NCBI RefSeq assembly: GCF_003443735.1
Contig: NZ_CP031969.1
Span: 620,001-684,000, forward strand
Source: Streptomyces sp. CC0208
GTDB lineage: Bacteria; Actinomycetota; Actinomycetes; Streptomycetales; Streptomycetaceae
DNA length: 64,000 bases
Direction: 5' to 3'
The translations under genes and the position numbers were made by a program. Position 1 is the stretch's first letter; each line of letters opens with the position of its first letter. The notes below the pieces were generated by a model, which searched no databases, was not told where the DNA came from, and worked only from the letters and a program-made list of their open reading frames with translations. Of this stretch, positions 1 through 7,640 are shown piece after piece.

Positions 1-738
1 CTGAACATCAACACCGGTCAGCAGCTCGGCTCGTTCGCCACCGGCGACAAGCCGCACGAGAACATCTTCACCCGGGACGGCAAGTACATCTGGAACATGG
101 CGATCGGTGACGTGAACACCGACTCCGACGCCCCGTGGCAGGACTTCACGAAGGGCGACCGGCACATCACGGTGGTCGACGCCACGACCTACAAGCAGGT
201 CAAGATCATCGACATGCGGGACAAGCTGAACGCGATCGGCCTCAAGGACTACTCCGACGCCGTCCGGCCCGCCGTGTTCTCGCCGGACGAGTCCAAGCTG
301 TACTTCCAGGTGTCGTTCTTCAACGGCTTCTTCGAGTACGACGTCGCCACCGACAAGATCACCCGTACGAAGACCCTGCCGAAGAACCCCGCGACCAGCG
401 ACGACCGCACCACCATGGTCAACGACTCGCGCCACCACGGCCTTTCGATGAGCCCGGACGGCAGCAAGCTGTGTGTCGCGGGCACGATGGACGACTACGC
501 GACCGTCGTGAACCGCACCACCCTTCAGGAGGGCCCGCTCGTCCCCGCCTCGAAGCCCTACTGGGCGACCGTCAGCGGCGACGGCAAGAGCTGTGTCGTG
601 TCCGAGAGCGGTGCCGACCAGGTCACCGCGATCGACTTCGCGACCGGCCAGAAGACGGTGTCCGTGCCGGTGGGCGACCATCCGCAGCGGGTGCGGCTCG
701 GGCATGTGGCCGCCGACTGGACGAGTCCCTCCTCGTAG
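1..738 (+). CDS. YncE/YVTN-type beta-propeller protein, 3' part
   Basis: The frame is open from the first base, so the start lies outside the window; 245 residues are visible. The sequence repeats blade-like units of the YncE/lactonase beta-propeller type, with phrases such as FSPDESKLYFQV, MSPDGSKLCVAG and VSGDGKSCVVSESG, each followed by a short turn and a statement of the type AIDFATGQ. The last blade ends in VPVGDHPQRVR, a common closing motif of YVTN propellers. Such proteins are usually exported or periplasm-like and bind ligands or partners; no catalytic residue can be named. It converges on the GH5 gene, and a strong hairpin lies between them. The family is reasonably sure, the function unknown. 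Confidence 0.75.
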   Translation: MNINTGQQLGSFATGDKPHENIFTRDGKYIWNMAIGDVNTDSDAPWQDFTKGDRHITVVDATTYKQVKIIDMRDKLNAIGLKDYSDAVRPAVFSPDESKLYFQVSFFNGFFEYDVATDKITRTKTLPKNPATSDDRTTMVNDSRHHGLSMSPDGSKLCVAGTMDDYATVVNRTTLQEGPLVPASKPYWATVSGDGKSCVVSESGADQVTAIDFATGQKTVSVPVGDHPQRVRLGHVAADWTSPSS

Positions 739-756
739 CACGAACGCCGGATGCCG

Positions 757-808
757 CGGCAGGGCCGGTGCCACCTCACTCCTTCCGGAGGCGGCACCGG
801 CCCTGCCG
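757..808. terminator. Bidirectional intrinsic terminator
   Basis: A perfect 16-bp inverted repeat (757-772 with 793-808, arm CGGCAGGGCCGGTGCC) with a 20-base loop sits between two convergent genes. There is no clear T-tract, as is usual in Streptomyces. Confidence 0.8.
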
Positions 809-824
809 TCCGATGGGGACGGGA

Positions 825-2678
825 TCAGCCGAACTTCTGGACCGTCCAGGTCGCGAGTTCCGACTTGGCCGCGCTCAGCACGGATGCCGAGGGCGAGGTC
901 GCCCCGTTGGTCACCAGCGCGTAGTGCAGGACGCCCGAGTCCGAGTCGGTGAGCAGCAGTCGGCGACTGCCCGTGCCGCCCGGTTCGACCGCCGCGCCGA
1001 CCGGGGTGGACGAGGTGTAGGGCGGCGGGCCGTACACCGTGGCCAGGTCGGAGACGACAGTGGTGGCCGCGGTCGGGAAGGACGCGGGCAGATGGAGTTC
1101 GGTGGGCGCCGAGCCGCTTCCCGAGCGCCACACGAGCACCGCGTACTGGCCGGACCCGACCAGCGACGAGACGTTGGGCAGGCTGCTCGGCACCGGGTTC
1201 CAGGTCAGTGTCGTGGATCCGTCGCGTGAGCGGTCCTCGTACGTGAAGGCGACCGTGGAGCCGGAGGTGGCGCTCGGGTAGACACGGTCGAGGAGCCGGG
1301 AGTCCTGGCGGAGCACCGCCGTGCCCGAGTCGTCGAGCTTCACAGCCGAGAGGTCCTCGTCGTTCCAGGCGTCGCCCGAGGTCATGACCTTGCCGGGATT
1401 GTCGTTCATCAACTCGTGGTGACGGCCGTTGTAGAGGTCCCACTGCCACTGCGTGCCGGAGAGGACCGGTCCCGAACCGGCGGGCGTGGACCACCAGTTG
1501 GCCCCCTTCACCCGGGAGTCGAGGGCCTGGTACATGGCCTTGAGGACGGTGGGGGCCTTGCCCGCGGTCGAGCCGTTCAGCGGGTGCCCGAACTCGCTGA
1601 CGACCGCCGTGGTGCCGAGCGCCGAGGCCCGGTCGCGGACCGTGCCGAAGTCGCCGACGTACTGGCCGTCGGAGGCGTTGCCCCACATCAGGATGCCGGA
1701 GATGGCCTTCTGGTCGTAGAAGTGGGTGTTGAAGACGTACCGGGAGCCGAGCGTACCGACGTCGAGGAGGCCGCCCTCCTCCTTACTGACGTTGCCGTTC
1801 CAGAACAGGTTCGGCTCGACCAGGGCGGGCTTGTCCGTCCAGCCCGCCGCGTCCATCCGGGCCCGGAACTTCACGTAGAAGGGCCACAGCAGGTCGCGTT
1901 CCCAGGTGCGGCTGTTCTGTCCGGAGTCGTAGCTGCCGGCGTAGGGCTCGTTGTAGGGGTCGAAGCCGACCACGCCGGCGAACTCCTCGGTGGCGAGGTT
2001 CGCCTTGAGGTACGCCATGGTCTTCTGGGCGGTGGCCAGGAAGGAGTCCTGGAGCCCGTACCTGTTGTGCCAGAAGTCGTACTGGCCGGCCTTCACCGCG
2101 CCGTTCTGGGTGATGTTCTGGCCCCACATGATGCAGATGCCGCAGGACTCGGCGGGGTAGTTGCCGAGCGCCACGGCCCAGGCGGGGGCGCCGTCGCCGG
2201 TGTACCAGCTGCCCGAGTTGAACAGCCAGCGGGAGTACAGGTCCTGGTGGAAGTCGGGGTAGACCCGGATGCCCGCGTCGAGGAACGCGCGCATCTGTGC
2301 GGTGGCGTTCGCCAGGTACGTGGTGTCGACCTGGCCCTTCACCGGTTCCGCGTAGGCCCAGGAGAGCAGGAAGCGCACGGAGTTGCCGCCGCCGAGGGCT
2401 CTCAGCGCGGTGGCCGACTTCCTGGCGTCGGCGACCGAGGCGAAGGGCAGGCCCTTGTTCTCGGCGAGCTTGGTCTCGCCGGAGACGTTGTAGCCACGCA
2501 GCACGACCTCGCGGCCGTTGCCGTCGACGAACCGTCCGTTCTGGACGGTGAGGGGGGTGTCGTCGAACGAGAGGGAGTCGGTGAGGGTGTCGGCGGATGC
2601 GGGCCGGGCGCCCGCGACCGTCAGGAATCCACAGAGGACAACCAGAACAACGAGCAGACGTGCGCGTTTATTCGGCAT
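825..2678 (-). CDS. Secreted glycoside hydrolase family 5 (endoglycosylceramidase/cellulase-like)
   Basis: 617 residues from the chosen ATG at 2678, which opens a classic Sec signal peptide (MPNKRARLL, hydrophobic core, ARPASAD cleavage area). An upstream in-frame start at 2720 would add 14 residues and spoil the signal, so it is less likely. The mature part begins with GRFVDGNGREVVLRGYN, the usual first strand of GH5 enzymes acting on glycolipids or beta-glycans. The acid/base glutamate lies in FDPYNEPY and the nucleophile in TAVVSEFGHP, as in the (beta/alpha)8 barrel of clan GH-A. A beta-rich domain follows to the C terminus, as in endoglycosylceramidases. The substrate cannot be read from sequence. 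It probably acts outside the cell on plant or fungal material, consistent with the GH9 and GH2 genes later in the window. Confidence 0.85.
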   Translation of the reverse strand: MPNKRARLLVVLVVLCGFLTVAGARPASADTLTDSLSFDDTPLTVQNGRFVDGNGREVVLRGYNVSGETKLAENKGLPFASVADARKSATALRALGGGNSVRFLLSWAYAEPVKGQVDTTYLANATAQMRAFLDAGIRVYPDFHQDLYSRWLFNSGSWYTGDGAPAWAVALGNYPAESCGICIMWGQNITQNGAVKAGQYDFWHNRYGLQDSFLATAQKTMAYLKANLATEEFAGVVGFDPYNEPYAGSYDSGQNSRTWERDLLWPFYVKFRARMDAAGWTDKPALVEPNLFWNGNVSKEEGGLLDVGTLGSRYVFNTHFYDQKAISGILMWGNASDGQYVGDFGTVRDRASALGTTAVVSEFGHPLNGSTAGKAPTVLKAMYQALDSRVKGANWWSTPAGSGPVLSGTQWQWDLYNGRHHELMNDNPGKVMTSGDAWNDEDLSAVKLDDSGTAVLRQDSRLLDRVYPSATSGSTVAFTYEDRSRDGSTTLTWNPVPSSLPNVSSLVGSGQYAVLVWRSGSGSAPTELHLPASFPTAATTVVSDLATVYGPPPYTSSTPVGAAVEPGGTGSRRLLLTDSDSGVLHYALVTNGATSPSASVLSAAKSELATWTVQKFG

Positions 2679-2761
2679 GTCCCTTACAGTCCGGCCATTT
2701 CGGTACAACGTCAACACCATCTGACTAATGAGTAAGGTTCACTTTCGTCGCCTCTGCCGCC

Positions 2762-4726
2762 TCACCCGCCGACTCGACGTGTCACGTTCAACAGATACTC
2801 CTGCCGGTTGAGCGGGTTGTGATCACTGCGTGGGCGTCGCGGAACGGTTCCGTGGGAGACCGGCGCGTAGTGGTCGAAGCCGGTCTCCAACTCCCCCTCG
2901 CCGCGCGTCAGTCCGGGCAGCCGCTGCTCAAGTCCGTGCACCCGGGCGGCCGGTACCGCGCCCTCCAGGACACACCGGTCGCCCAGGATCTCCGTCGTCT
3001 GCGGTACGGCCCGCAGCGCGTCCAGCACCGGCAGCAGGGCGCCGAGGGCGTCGGCCGGGGCCTCGACGCGGAACCGGTGCATCGGCTCGTAGACCCGGGT
3101 GCCCGCCCGGCGCAGCGCCTCGACGAGGACCAGCGGGGTCAGGCCCCGGAAGTCGGCTCCGGTGCTGGACATGCTCTTGTCGAAGCCCTGGTGGGCGTGG
3201 CTCTGCCGGGGGCAGTAGCCGCAGTGGGTCATGGTCACCGTGCAGTCGGTGACCTGCCAGCCGTCGAGGCCCTGCCCGAGGGTTTCGCGCACGGTGTCCT
3301 CGACGGCCTTGAAGAAGGCGTACGGCATGGCGCCGAGCTCCACCTCCAGCCGGAAGGCCACGCCCGAGCCGACCGGTGCCGGGTCGACGCGCAGGCCGAC
3401 GGTGGCGAGAAAGGGGTTGGCGTCCTTCTTGACGAACTCGGCGGCCGCGCCCGTCCCGGCCGGGCGCTCGATGCACAGGGGCGTGGTCTCGCGGAAGGTG
3501 ACGTCGAGGCCGAACTCCTCGGCGAGCGTGGCCTGGACGACCTCCTTCTGGACCTCGCCGTAGAGCGAGACGGAGGTCTCCCTGCGGACCTCGTCGTGGC
3601 GCAGGTCGATGAGCGGGTCCTGCTCGGCGAGCCGGGTGAGGGCGAGGTGGAGGGACCTGGCGTCCGTGCCCGGGCCCGGCACGACGACCGTTTCGAGCGA
3701 GGGCGGGGCGAAGAAGCGGTCGTGGGCCTTGCGGGGTTCGCCGAGGGCGTCGCCGACGCGGATGCCGGTGAGGCCCCAGAGCTTGGCGATCCGTCCCGCC
3801 GGGACCGCGTCCCGCTGGGTCTCGGTGCCGCCGTCGAACACGCTGATCGCGGTGACACGGCCCTCGGTGCGCGCCTCGCCGAACGGAACCCGGTCGCGGA
3901 TGCCAAGGGTGCCGGAGAACAGGCGCGCGTACGCGATCTTCTCCCCCGCGGGGCCCCGTTCGACCTTGAACACCGTGCCGGAGACGGGCCCCTCCCGGTC
4001 GCCGTCGGCGGCGGGCAGCAACTCCGTGATGCCGGTGATCAGTTCGGGCACGCCGGCGCCCGTGACCGCCGACCCGAAGTACACCGGGTGCACCAGGGCC
4101 TGCCGGGTCTGCGCGACCAGCGCCCCGTGCAGCCGAGCCTCGTCGACCCGCCCCTCGACCCAGGCCGACAGCAGTTCGTCGTCATGGTCCGCGAGGACGT
4201 CGTGGGCGCCGGTCCCCGGGAGGAACCGGGCCGCGCGCGTACCGGGTCGGTCCACCGTCCCCATCGGCACGATCGCCGGGGTGAGCCGCTCGGCGACGGC
4301 CCGCAGGACATGGTCGTACCGGGCTCCCCGCCGGTCGATCTTGTTGACGAAGAGGAGGGTCGGGATGCGCAGCCGCTGGAGGGTCCGCATCAGGACCCGA
4401 GTCTGCGCCTGGACGCCCTCGACGGCCGAGACGACCAGCACGGCGCCGTCGAGCACACCGAGGACGCGCTCCACCTCGGCGATGAAGTCCGGGTGGCCGG
4501 GGGTGTCGATGAGGTTGACGGTCATGTCGTCGACCGCGAAGGAGACGACGGCCGACTTGATGGTGATACCGCGCCGCCGCTCCAGCGCGAGGGTGTCGGT
4601 CTGTGTGCTGCCGGCGTCGACGCTGCCGAGCTCGTCGATGACTCCGACCGAGTGCAGCAGCCGCTCGGTCAGACTGGTCTTACCGGCGTCGACGTGGGCG
4701 AGGATCCCGAGGTTGAGCAGGTGCAC
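2762..4726 (-). CDS. TetM/Otr(A)-family ribosomal protection GTPase
   Basis: A 654-residue EF-G-like GTPase, the usual length for Otr(A) (about 660). G1 is AHVDAGKTS (residues 10-18), G2 lies in RRGITIKS, G3 is DTPGHPDF and G4 NKID. The C-terminal half has the EF-G domain III-V pattern, with the domain IV stretch CGYCPRQSHAH and FDKSMSSTGADFRGLTPLVL found in tetracycline ribosomal-protection proteins. These proteins remove tetracycline from the 30S A site by GTP-dependent binding. The start is GTG at 4726 with AAGGA about 11 bases upstream. A short overlapping upstream ORF (4790-4680) may act as a leader peptide. Many Streptomyces carry such a gene without making tetracycline, so resistance is inferred, not shown. 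Confidence 0.88.
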   Translation of the reverse strand: MHLLNLGILAHVDAGKTSLTERLLHSVGVIDELGSVDAGSTQTDTLALERRRGITIKSAVVSFAVDDMTVNLIDTPGHPDFIAEVERVLGVLDGAVLVVSAVEGVQAQTRVLMRTLQRLRIPTLLFVNKIDRRGARYDHVLRAVAERLTPAIVPMGTVDRPGTRAARFLPGTGAHDVLADHDDELLSAWVEGRVDEARLHGALVAQTRQALVHPVYFGSAVTGAGVPELITGITELLPAADGDREGPVSGTVFKVERGPAGEKIAYARLFSGTLGIRDRVPFGEARTEGRVTAISVFDGGTETQRDAVPAGRIAKLWGLTGIRVGDALGEPRKAHDRFFAPPSLETVVVPGPGTDARSLHLALTRLAEQDPLIDLRHDEVRRETSVSLYGEVQKEVVQATLAEEFGLDVTFRETTPLCIERPAGTGAAAEFVKKDANPFLATVGLRVDPAPVGSGVAFRLEVELGAMPYAFFKAVEDTVRETLGQGLDGWQVTDCTVTMTHCGYCPRQSHAHQGFDKSMSSTGADFRGLTPLVLVEALRRAGTRVYEPMHRFRVEAPADALGALLPVLDALRAVPQTTEILGDRCVLEGAVPAARVHGLEQRLPGLTRGEGELETGFDHYAPVSHGTVPRRPRSDHNPLNRQEYLLNVTRRVGG

Positions 4727-4790
4727 GAAGCGTCATGTCCTTTGGAGAGAGGGAGATTCCTTCCGGGATGGACATGGACGCAGTGCGCAT
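4680..4790 (-). CDS. Possible 36-residue leader peptide overlapping the ribosomal-protection gene
   Basis: ATG at 4790 is preceded by GGAG at good spacing and opens a 36-codon frame ending with TAA at 4680-4682, 47 bases inside the GTPase gene. The product ends in an arginine/proline-rich run (RDPRPRRRR). A small hairpin (CACCTG/CAGGTG, 4821-4840) lies upstream. Short ORFs before ribosomal-protection genes can control them by attenuation or coupling; here that is only inference, and the frame could be fortuitous in GC-rich DNA. Confidence 0.3.
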   Translation of the reverse strand: MRTASMSIPEGISLSPKDMTLRAPAQPRDPRPRRRR

Positions 4791-4860
4791 TACGGCTCCA
4801 GGATCGTGCGACGGCAAGGACACCTGAAGTGCAGCAGGTGCGAGCTCCGGGGGCAACGGA

Positions 4861-5364
4861 TTAACGCTCGACGGGGCGCTCCGCCACCACGAACAGATCC
4901 GCACCGGACAGTGCGGGGAGCTGTCGCCGCAAGGTGGGGAGACGGCCCGTCTCCGGAACCGCCACGGGCCGAGTGCCCCCGCTGGAGGGCTCCTGCTGGT
5001 GGACGTCAGCGGTTCGATGGCGCCGTACGCCGACGCGCTGCTGGGTACCCGGCTCGGTGAGCCGCTGCTCGAGTTCCTGGACCACTGGGGGTAGCGGGGC
5101 ACGGCACACGGGGCGGCCGTGGTGGTGCTGTCGGACGGCTGGGAGCGTGGCGATCCGGAGCTGCTCGCGGCCCGGATGCGACGCTTGCACCGGCTGGCGC
5201 ACCGGGTGATCTGGGCCGATCCGATCAAGGCGCGCCCCGGTTACGCGGCCCTGGCCGCCGGGACGGCGGTCGCGCTGCCGAGCGTGGACGCGTTCGTCGA
5301 GGGGCACAGCCTGGCCGCGCTGGAACGTCCGGCGGCGGTGGTGAAAGGAGCCGACGATGCGTGA
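4861..5364 (+). pseudogene. Decayed VWA-domain CoxE-like protein
   Basis: One frame holds the separated landmarks of a CoxE-family von Willebrand A protein. The metal site LLLVDVSGSMAPYADALL is read from 4990. It is followed directly by GTRLGEPLLEFLDHWG and then an in-frame TAG at 5092-5094. Beyond the stop come VVVLSDGWERGDPELL, RLHRLAHRVIWADP and FVEGHSLAALERPAAVV, the normal C-terminal half of the family, to the TGA at 5362. Roughly 80-90 residues normally present between the MIDAS strand and TRLGEPL are missing, so the gene has an internal deletion plus a stop, and no good start is seen. Its 3' end overlaps the XdhC gene by 8 bases, the arrangement expected of a carbon monoxide/xanthine dehydrogenase maturation operon. 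The structural cox/xdh genes are absent here. Confidence 0.75.
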
Positions 5365-6457
5365 CATCCTCCCGGTGCTGAACGGCTGGTACACGGCAGG
5401 GCTGCCGTTCGGACTGGCCACGGTCGTCTCCACGAGCCGCAGCGCACCGCGCGATCCGGGCGCGGCCATGGCTGTCGGCCCGGACGACGAGGTCGTCGGC
5501 AGTGTGTCCGGCGGCTGCGTCGAAGGGGCCGTCTTCGAACTGGCCCAGGAGGTCGTGGCGAGCGGCGAGGCCCGCCTGGAGACCTTCGGCTACAGCGACG
5601 CGGACGCGTTCGCGGTCGGGCTCACCTGCGGCGGGGAGATCACGCTTCTCGTCCGGTCCGTGACGGCCGCCACCGATCCCGCGTTCGCCGAGATCGCGGA
5701 GTCGGTCGCCGCTGGCCGCCCGGTGACCGTGGCGACCGTGGTGGACGGCCCGGCGCCCCGCGGTGCCACGCTCGCCGTGTGGCCCGACCGCGTCGCGGGC
5801 ACGCTCGGCACCACCGGCCTCGACGTCGCGGTCACCGCCGACGCGCGCGGTGAACTCGCCCTGGGCGCGACCGGGTTGAGGCACTACGGCCCGCGCGGGG
5901 AGAGGCGCGAGGACGCGGTCGGGGTCTTCCTGCACTCCTTCGCCCCGCCGCCGCGCATGCTGGTCTTCGGTGCGATCGACTACGCGGCAGCGGTCGCCCG
6001 GATCGGCGCCTTCCTCGGCTACCGGGTCACGGTCTGCGACGCCCGCCCGGTCTTCGCCACGCCGAAGCGCTTCCCGGAGGGCGTGGAGGTCGTCGTGGAC
6101 TGGCCGCACCGCTACCTCGGCGGCACCGAGACCGACGATCGCACCGTGATCTGCGTCCTGACCCACGACCCGAAGTTCGACGTGCCCCTGCTGGAGGAGG
6201 CGCTGCGCCGGCCCGCGGCGTACATCGGGGCGATGGGCAGCCGCCGTACGCACGACGACCGGATGAAGCGGCTCACCGAATCCGGGCTCACCGAGGCCGA
6301 GCTGTCACGGCTGCGCTCGCCGGTCGGCCTGGACCTGGGGGCCCGTACGCCGGAGGAGGTCGCCGTGTCCGTGGCCGCCGAGATCGTCGCCCTGCGCTGG
6401 GGCGGCAGCGGTGCTCCGCTGACGGCGACGGCGGGGGCGATCCATCCGTCTGCGTGA
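5357..6457 (+). CDS. XdhC/CoxI-family molybdenum-hydroxylase maturation protein
   Basis: 366 residues starting at ATG 5357 behind AAAGGAG. The N-terminal XdhC/CoxI domain is recognised by SAPRDPGAAMAVGPDDEVVGSVSGGCVEG (its central part VGSVSGGCVEG is diagnostic) and by GLTCGGEI. The C-terminal Rossmann-like XdhC domain has MLVFGAIDYA, the segment VTVCDARPVFAT, CVLTHDPKFDVP and YIGAMGSRRTH. Family members bind and sulfurate molybdenum cofactor before insertion into xanthine or CO dehydrogenases. The preceding CoxE-like gene is broken, so this is either an orphan serving an enzyme elsewhere or a survivor of a decaying operon. The reading frame itself looks intact. Confidence 0.88.
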   Translation: MRDILPVLNGWYTAGLPFGLATVVSTSRSAPRDPGAAMAVGPDDEVVGSVSGGCVEGAVFELAQEVVASGEARLETFGYSDADAFAVGLTCGGEITLLVRSVTAATDPAFAEIAESVAAGRPVTVATVVDGPAPRGATLAVWPDRVAGTLGTTGLDVAVTADARGELALGATGLRHYGPRGERREDAVGVFLHSFAPPPRMLVFGAIDYAAAVARIGAFLGYRVTVCDARPVFATPKRFPEGVEVVVDWPHRYLGGTETDDRTVICVLTHDPKFDVPLLEEALRRPAAYIGAMGSRRTHDDRMKRLTESGLTEAELSRLRSPVGLDLGARTPEEVAVSVAAEIVALRWGGSGAPLTATAGAIHPSA

Positions 6458-6802
6458 AGACTGTCTGGAGGAAGTCCTGTATGCACCGGTCGCCGAGCGG
6501 CCGGCGGCCACCGCCGGATACGACGGAATCGAAAGGTGTGAGGTGCAAAGGTGTGAGGTGCGCCCCAGGGGGTAGGCGGCGAGTACGGGAGAGGGCGTCC
6601 GAGCCCTCACCCCGCCTCCGATCGGGAAGGAGGTCCGTGAAAGCGCACACTCGCAGCGTCCGGGCCGCTTCCCTGTACACGGAGCGGCCCGGATCTCATG
6701 AGCGCCGGTGGGCCGGTGCGAGCGCGGCGAACAGGGGGACGACGGTCAGGCCCGCGAGCCCGGCCGAGCGGTCCCACACCGCTCTCGGAGGCAAGCCACG
6801 CA
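6458..6802. other. Intergenic region between convergent genes
   Basis: About 345 bases between the XdhC gene and the convergent phosphoesterase. Apart from a perfect 15-bp tandem duplication (listed separately) I see no gene, no convincing promoter and no strong terminator hairpin. Confidence 0.5.
6532..6561. repeat. Perfect 15-bp tandem duplication
   Basis: AAAGGTGTGAGGTGC occurs twice head to tail (6532-6546 and 6547-6561) in a non-coding stretch. Two copies only; probably a replication-slippage product. Confidence 0.85.
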
Positions 6803-7327
6803 TCAGCCGTGTGAACGACGCTGTACGGTCCGTGGCGGCAGGCGGTGCAGCGTCACGTCCGTGAGACGGCCGTCGGACACGGTGGCCGTCATGTAGGTGC
6901 AGTGAGGCTGGCGGCGGCGGTCGGTCGGCGAACCGGGGTTGAGCAGTCGCAGTCCGCCGGGGGCGGTGGTGTCCCAGGGAATGTGGCTGTGGCCGAAGAC
7001 CAGGACGTCGGCGTCGGGGTACCGGGCGGCGCAGCGGGCCTCGCGCCCCTGGGCCGCACCCGTCTCGTGGACGACGGCGAAGCGCAGGCCGCCCAGCTCG
7101 GCGTACGCCACCTCGGGCAGCCTGGCGCGCAGCTCGGGCCCGTCGTTGTTGCCGTAGACCCCGACCAGCCGTGCGCTGCGGCTCTCCAGCAGGTCCAGGG
7201 TGGCGGTGTCCACCCAGTCACCGGCATGGAACACCACGTCGACGTGCGGGAGTTCGGCGAGCAGCGGGGCCGGGAGCTGCTTGGCGCGCTTGGGCAGGTG
7301 GGTGTCGGACATCAGCAGCAGGCGCAC
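6803..7327 (-). CDS. YfcE/MJ0936-type metallophosphoesterase
   Basis: 174 residues from a GTG start at 7327. All metal-binding blocks of the calcineurin-like phosphoesterase fold are present in order: SDTH (residues 7-10), GDW, GNND, a histidine in VVHETG, and GHSH followed by NPGSPTDRR. The short length and the final NPGS motif fit the YfcE/MJ0936 subfamily, which hydrolyses phosphodiesters with two divalent metals. It is a single-gene unit, convergent with the XdhC gene. The biological substrate is not known for most family members. Confidence 0.88.
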   Translation of the reverse strand: MRLLLMSDTHLPKRAKQLPAPLLAELPHVDVVFHAGDWVDTATLDLLESRSARLVGVYGNNDGPELRARLPEVAYAELGGLRFAVVHETGAAQGREARCAARYPDADVLVFGHSHIPWDTTAPGGLRLLNPGSPTDRRRQPHCTYMTATVSDGRLTDVTLHRLPPRTVQRRSHG

Positions 7328-7640
7328 GGCGTCACCCTAGAGGAGTGCGAGGCCGGCGCCGGTCATATGCGGGGCGCGCCCATGCCTGTCTCGAAAGTCC
7401 GTGTCGATGTCGCGGAACCGGCGACGCCCGTCTGCCCTCTTCATCCACGCGGTACCACGATCGCGGCGTCGGCCGTCGCCGCCTCGCTGCCGCGGATCCG
7501 CCGCACGTCGCGCCGTCGCCCAGGGTGCCGCCGGTCAAGGCAGCCTGCTGCCACGGCACTTGCTCGGCAGCGTTAACATCGGCGCACAACGCGTCGATCC
7601 GTGACGCAAGCCACAAGCCACCCAAGGAGTCCGGACACCG
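7328..7640. other. Divergent intergenic region before the glycosyltransferase
   Basis: About 310 bases between divergently transcribed genes. It should hold both promoters; I see an AAGGAG Shine-Dalgarno just before 7641 but no promoter box that I would defend. No other gene or repeat is evident. Confidence 0.5.

Noticed and set aside
2679..2720. Longer N terminus of the GH5 protein
   Set aside because: It would put 14 charged and polar residues before a well-formed signal peptide.
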